Of a DNA stretch of 64,000 nt, positions 60,000 through 64,000 are shown one piece after another. The DNA comes from Plotosus lineatus. Taxonomy: Eukaryota > Chordata > Actinopteri > Siluriformes > Plotosidae. The stretch covers positions 50,277,297 to 50,341,296 of the forward strand of contig CM045738.1 of the NCBI GenBank assembly GCA_024760905.1, written 5' to 3'. Position 1 is the first letter of the stretch; every line of letters starts with the position of its first letter. The notes under the pieces are model-generated. The model saw only the letters and a program-made list of their open reading frames with translations. It ran no database searches and had not been told where the DNA came from. Position numbers and translations under genes: made by a program.

Positions 60000-60614
60000 C
60001 CACCAATCGCAAAGCAGGACACGTTATCATGCATTTTAACCTCACCTGCACAGACTGGTTTGTTTAATCTTGTGGCTATATACCAGACACCCACTAGGGG
60101 GAGACATTTCATGACAACTGTGCCAAGTTATAATCTGACCCCATAGTAGGCAGATTTTTCATGGGTTTTTTTTTAGGTACCTTGTGTGCCGAGTTCCCTT
60201 CTTTCACATGATGTTCTCTATTCCTTAAAACTATCTTTAAAACTGTATCTGTTTTATCGAGTTCCTGCTGCAGAGATTCAATGCTGTAATTTTTGCTAAA
60301 CTGATTGTAAATTTTTGTGAAACTCTTTCAAATCAGACCTGAAATATGCACACACATTTATATTTATGACATTTGGTAGATGCCCTTCTCTATAGCGGCT
60401 TACATTGTAGCTCATTTGTATAACTTGGCAGTGAAGGATTAAGGACTTTGCTCGAGGGACCAACAGTGGCAGATTAGTGGTCCTCAGTCATGGCCCCTGA
60501 AGGCCTTATCCACTGATCCACATGTCCAAATGATATTATTCAGTAATTAAACAGGTTTAGTAATAATAAAAAAAAAACTGTATGCATGCACCCAGGCTTA
60601 TTGAGTTCCGTGTA
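60000..60614. other. MTFR intron 4, left part
   Basis: Contains a SINE tail at 60361-60510 (TTGGTAGATGCCCTTCTC; GACCAACAGTGGCAGA). Otherwise nothing recognised. Confidence 0.45.
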
Positions 60615-60766
60615 CAGACGCTCCCTAACTTACGAACATTCGTTTTACGAACATCCGGAGATACGAACAGGGTTGTCCGAGGTTGAAAGTGAAATGAAAT
60701 TGAAGAACAAGTAGTAATAGAAATGGAATAAAATCTATAGAAAAATATATCATTAATGTCTGTCTG

Positions 60767-61078
60767 TCTTCCTTTTGGCTTTTTCCCATTTACTCGGGAG
60801 TCACCACAGTGAATCATGGCAGAGGGTTTTACGTCGGATGCCCTTCCTGTCACAACCCTTTTTAGCAAGGGACAGAAACACTCTGACGACTTTGCAGCTA
60901 CTATTTTACGAAAGTCAGCAATGGTTCTTTTACATGCCTCTCACCATAGACAGTGAGAGACATGGCCCGCCTTTGATAACCCAGTTAGCTGCACTTGGGG
61001 GGGGGGGGGCAGTGACAACCTTGTGGAGAGTGGGACTTGAACCCCCAACCTTTGGATCAGCGATCCAGCACCCTATAC
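60767..61078 (-). mobile_element. RTE-tailed SINE (family 1)
   Basis: Minus orientation, with tail at 60770-60830 and head cut at CTATA (61078), where the Tc1 end begins. Confidence 0.75.
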
Positions 61079-62304
61079 AGTGGTATGAAAAAGTATCTGA
61101 ACCTTTTGGAATTTCTCACATTTCTGCATAAAATCACCATCAAACGTGATCTGATCTTTGTCAAAATCACACAGATGAAAAAACAGTGTCTACTTTAACT
61201 AAAACCACCCAAACATTTATAGGTTTTCATATTTTAATGAGGATAGCATGCAAAAAATGACAGAAGGGGGAGGAATAAGTAACTGAACCATCACATTTAA
61301 TATTTTGTGGCCCACCTTTTGGCAGCAATAACTTCAACCAGACGCTTCCTGTAGCTGCAGATCAGTCTGGCACATCGATCAGGACTAATCTTGGCCCATT
61401 CTTCTTTACAAAACTGCTGTAGTTCAGTCAGATTCCTGGGATGTCTGGAATGAATCGCTGTCTTGAGGTCATGCCACAGCATCTCAATGGAGTTCAAGTC
61501 TGGACTTTGACTTGGCCACTCCAGAACGTGTATTTTGTTCTTCTGAAACCATTCTGAAGTTGATTTACTTCTGTGTTTTGGATCATTGTCTTGTTGCAGC
61601 ATCCATCCTCTTTTTGGCTTCAACTGTCTGACAGACGGCCTCAGGTTTTCCTGCAAAACATCCTGATAAACTTTTGAATTCATTTTTCCATTAATGATTG
61701 CAAGTTGTCCAGGCCCCAAGGCAACAAAACAGCCACAAACCATGATGCGTCCTCCACCATGCTTCACGGTGGGGATGAGGTGTTGTTGGTGAGCTGTTCC
61801 ATTTTCCTCCACACATGACATTTTTTTTTATTTATTTTTTTTTTTTATTTTTTTTTTTAGACAGCAGTGGCTTCCTCCTTGGAGTCCTCCCATGAACACC
61901 ATTCTTGGCCATTGTTTTACATATAGTTGATGTGTGCACAGAGATATTGGACTGTGCCAGTGATTTCTGGAAGTCTTTAGCAGACACTCTAGGTTTTTTT
62001 TTTTTATCTCCCTGAGTATTCTGCGCTGAACTCTTGGCATCATCTTTGGTGAACGGCCACTCCTTGGGAGAGAAGCAACAGTGCCAAACTCTCTCCATTT
62101 GTAGACAACTTCTCTGACTGTCGATTGATGAACATCCAGCCTTTTAGAGATGGTTTTGTATCCTTTCTCAGCTTTATACAAATCAACAATTCTTGATCGC
62201 AGGTCTTCAGACAGCTCTTTTGAGCGAGCCATGGTGCACATCAGACAATGCTTCTCATCAAGACAATTCTTACCAGGTGTGTGTTTTATAGTGGGCAGGG
62301 CAGC
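61079..62304 (-). mobile_element. Tc1-like transposon with broken transposase
   Basis: The right end CAGTGGTATGAAAAAGTATC is at 61079 after TA. The N-terminal part of the transposase starts at 62232 (MARSKELSEDLRSRI) with two helix-turn-helix regions. A poly(T)-rich stretch at 61822-61858 and frameshifts break it. The C-terminal half is open at 61821-61297, with GGGRIMVCGCF, DNDPKHRSKS and WPSQSPDLNSIEMLW, which carry the second Asp and the final catalytic region. The left terminal repeat is missing. Confidence 0.88.
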
Positions 62305-62382
62305 TTTATATAATGTACAGATGATTATGGAGAGAGAGAGAGAGCGATTGTATACATTACAAACTTGTACAGGTTACTTACA

Positions 62383-62502
62383 CAGTCAGCCCTCTTCTTA
62401 CAAAATTAATCCGTTCCAGCACCTTTTTCTGAGCCTGGAGTTTTCGTAAGTAGAGGTGCATTTTACTTGTAAAACACGTGATTTGTTCCAAGGCTCCCAA
62501 GG
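62383..62502. mobile_element. CAGTCAGCCC-type Tigger-like element, left part
   Basis: It starts CAGTCAGCCCTCTTCTTACA and breaks off where the RTE-like LINE begins. It is the sister of 42266-42449. Confidence 0.65.
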
Positions 62503-64000
62503 TCTTCTTCTTTCTTCTTTTCCTTTCGGCTGTTCCCTTCAGGGGTCGCCACAGCAAATGATCTGCCTCCATCTCTCCCTATCCTCTGCATCTTCTACTC
62601 TTACTCCAACGACCTTCATGTCCGCCTTCACTGCATCCATAAATCTTCTCTTTGGTCTTCCTCTGGGCCTTTTGCCTGGTAGTTCCAACCTCAGCATCCT
62701 ACGACCAATATACTCACTATCCCTCCTCTGTACATGTCCAAACCATCTCAATCTAGCCTCTCTGACTTTGTCTCCAAAACATCTAACATGTGCTGTCCCT
62801 CTGATGTACTCATTTCTGATCCTATCCATCCTCGTTACTCCCAAAGAGAACCTCAACATTTTCATCTCTGCTACCTCCAACTCTGACTCCTGTCTTTTCC
62901 CCAGGGCCACTGTCTCTAAACCATACAACATTGCTGGCCTCATCACCGTCTTGTACACTTTTCCCTTCATTCTTGCCGATACTCTCCTATCACACATCAC
63001 ACGGACACTTTTCTCCATCCATTCCAACCTGCCTGCACGCGCTTCTTCACCTCTTTTCCACACTCTCCATTGCTCTGGATTGTTGAGCCTAAGTACTTAA
63101 AATCCTCCACCTTCTTTATCTCTGCCCCTGTAACCTCAAAGTTCCTCTTGGGTCCCTCTCGCTCACACACATGTATTCTGTCTTACTAAGACTAACCTTC
63201 AATCCCCTCCTTTCCAGGGCATACCTCCACCTCTCTAGATTTTCCTCCACTTGGTCTCTGCTCTCACTACAGATCACAATGTCATCTGCAAACATCATAG
63301 TCCATGGAGATTCTTGTCTAACCTCATCTGTTAGCCTGTCCATCACCATAGCAAACAAGAAGGGGCTGAGAGCTGACCCTTGATGTAGTCCCACCTCCAC
63401 CTTGAACTCTTCTGTCACACCGACAGCACACCTCACCACTGTCTTACATCTATCATACATGTCCTGCACCACTCTAACATACTTCTCTGTCACTCCAGAC
63501 TTCCTCACACAATACCACAGTTCTTCTCTCGGCACCCTGTCATATGCTTTCTCCAGATCCACAAAGGCACAATGCAGCTCCTTCTGACCTTCTCTGTACT
63601 TCTCTATTAACATCCTCAAAGCAAACACTGCATCTGTGGTGCTCTTTCTTGGCATGAAACCAAACTGTTGTTCACAAATGCTGACTTCTGCCCTTAGTCT
63701 TGCTTCCACTATTCTTTCCCATAGCTTCATTGTATGGCTCATCAACTTTATCCCTCTGTAGTTGCCACAACTCTGTACATCGCCCTTGTTCTTAAAAATG
63801 GGCACAAGCACACTTCTCCTCCATTCCTCTGGCATCTGCTCACTTTCTAAGACCTTGTTGAATATTCTTGTCAGAAAATCTACTGCTACCTCCCCTAGAC
63901 ACTTCCATACCTCAACTGGTATGTCATCAGGGCCAACTGCCTTTCCACTCTTCATCCTCTTCAATGCCCTCCGCACTTCTCCCTTACTAATCTTTGCTAC
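62503..64000 (-). mobile_element. RTE-like LINE, running off the right edge
   Basis: The 3' end is at 62503. The C-terminal part (63063-62539) and the reverse transcriptase (63976-63116) are in two frames, joined by a small shift near 63065-63115. The catalytic box [13 protein letters not shown] is intact (near 63290). The thumb and finger blocks [16 protein letters not shown] and [14 protein letters not shown] are present. The endonuclease would lie beyond 64000. Confidence 0.9.

Larger units (their letters stand above)
60615..62382. mobile_element. Broken second copy of the GACGCTCC-ended element
   Basis: The left part (60615-60766) matches 44323-44475. The right part (about 62305-62382: GTACAGATGATTATGG, GA run, ACTTGTACAGGTTACTTA) matches 44737-44815. 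A SINE and a Tc1 element occupy the middle. The expected right terminus is replaced at 62383 by a CAGTCAGCCC-type end. Confidence 0.7.

Overview
The window is vertebrate nuclear DNA, almost certainly from a teleost fish. It has spliced genes with GT-AG introns, a fish-type FISNA-NACHT-LRR immune receptor, and dense young transposons: RTE-like and Rex1/CR1-like LINEs, tRNA-derived SINEs, Tc1, hAT and many TA-flanked Tigger/pogo-like elements. I saw nothing bacterial or viral.

Layout. (1) About 712-13502, minus strand: a nuclear-envelope membrane protein gene of the NEMP family (nemp1-like). Eight coding exons are readable and the last probably lies beyond the left edge. Its ~9 kb sixth intron (1306-10245) is a four-level stack of transposons. 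(2) 13770-19900: a long RTE-like LINE, SINEs and a Tigger-like element. (3) 19997-20674, minus: two exons of a gene I do not recognise. (4) 20900-26760: SINEs, including an inverted pair, and a broken Rex1/CR1-like LINE. (5) 27160-46311, plus: a complete NLR receptor gene of 13 coding exons, about 1136 codons, whose introns hold many more elements, among them a 1.8 kb palindrome at 42450-44225. (6) 50276-54308, minus: armc1, complete. (7) From about 54440 to the right edge, plus: an MTFR-family gene, probably mtfr1, of which the first four coding exons are present. armc1 and the MTFR gene are head to head across a short CCAAT-rich gap. (8) 60600-64000: a Tc1 element nested in other repeats, then an RTE-like LINE running off the window.

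How the genes relate. armc1 and the MTFR gene encode proteins linked to mitochondrial distribution and fission, and probably share a bidirectional promoter. The NLR and NEMP genes are independent neighbours. All splice phases quoted were checked by hand and agree across every listed junction of the NLR, armc1 and MTFR genes and the first seven exons of the NEMP gene.

The most striking item is a 114-bp dispersed segment present twice (9826-9939 and 58521-58634). Its minus strand folds as a complete type I hammerhead ribozyme with a very short stem III, the form known from Penelope-like retroelements. Other notable items are the giant foldback element, a SINE built from a tRNA head plus two pieces of the local RTE-like LINE, and several nested insertions whose target duplications allow the order of events to be read.
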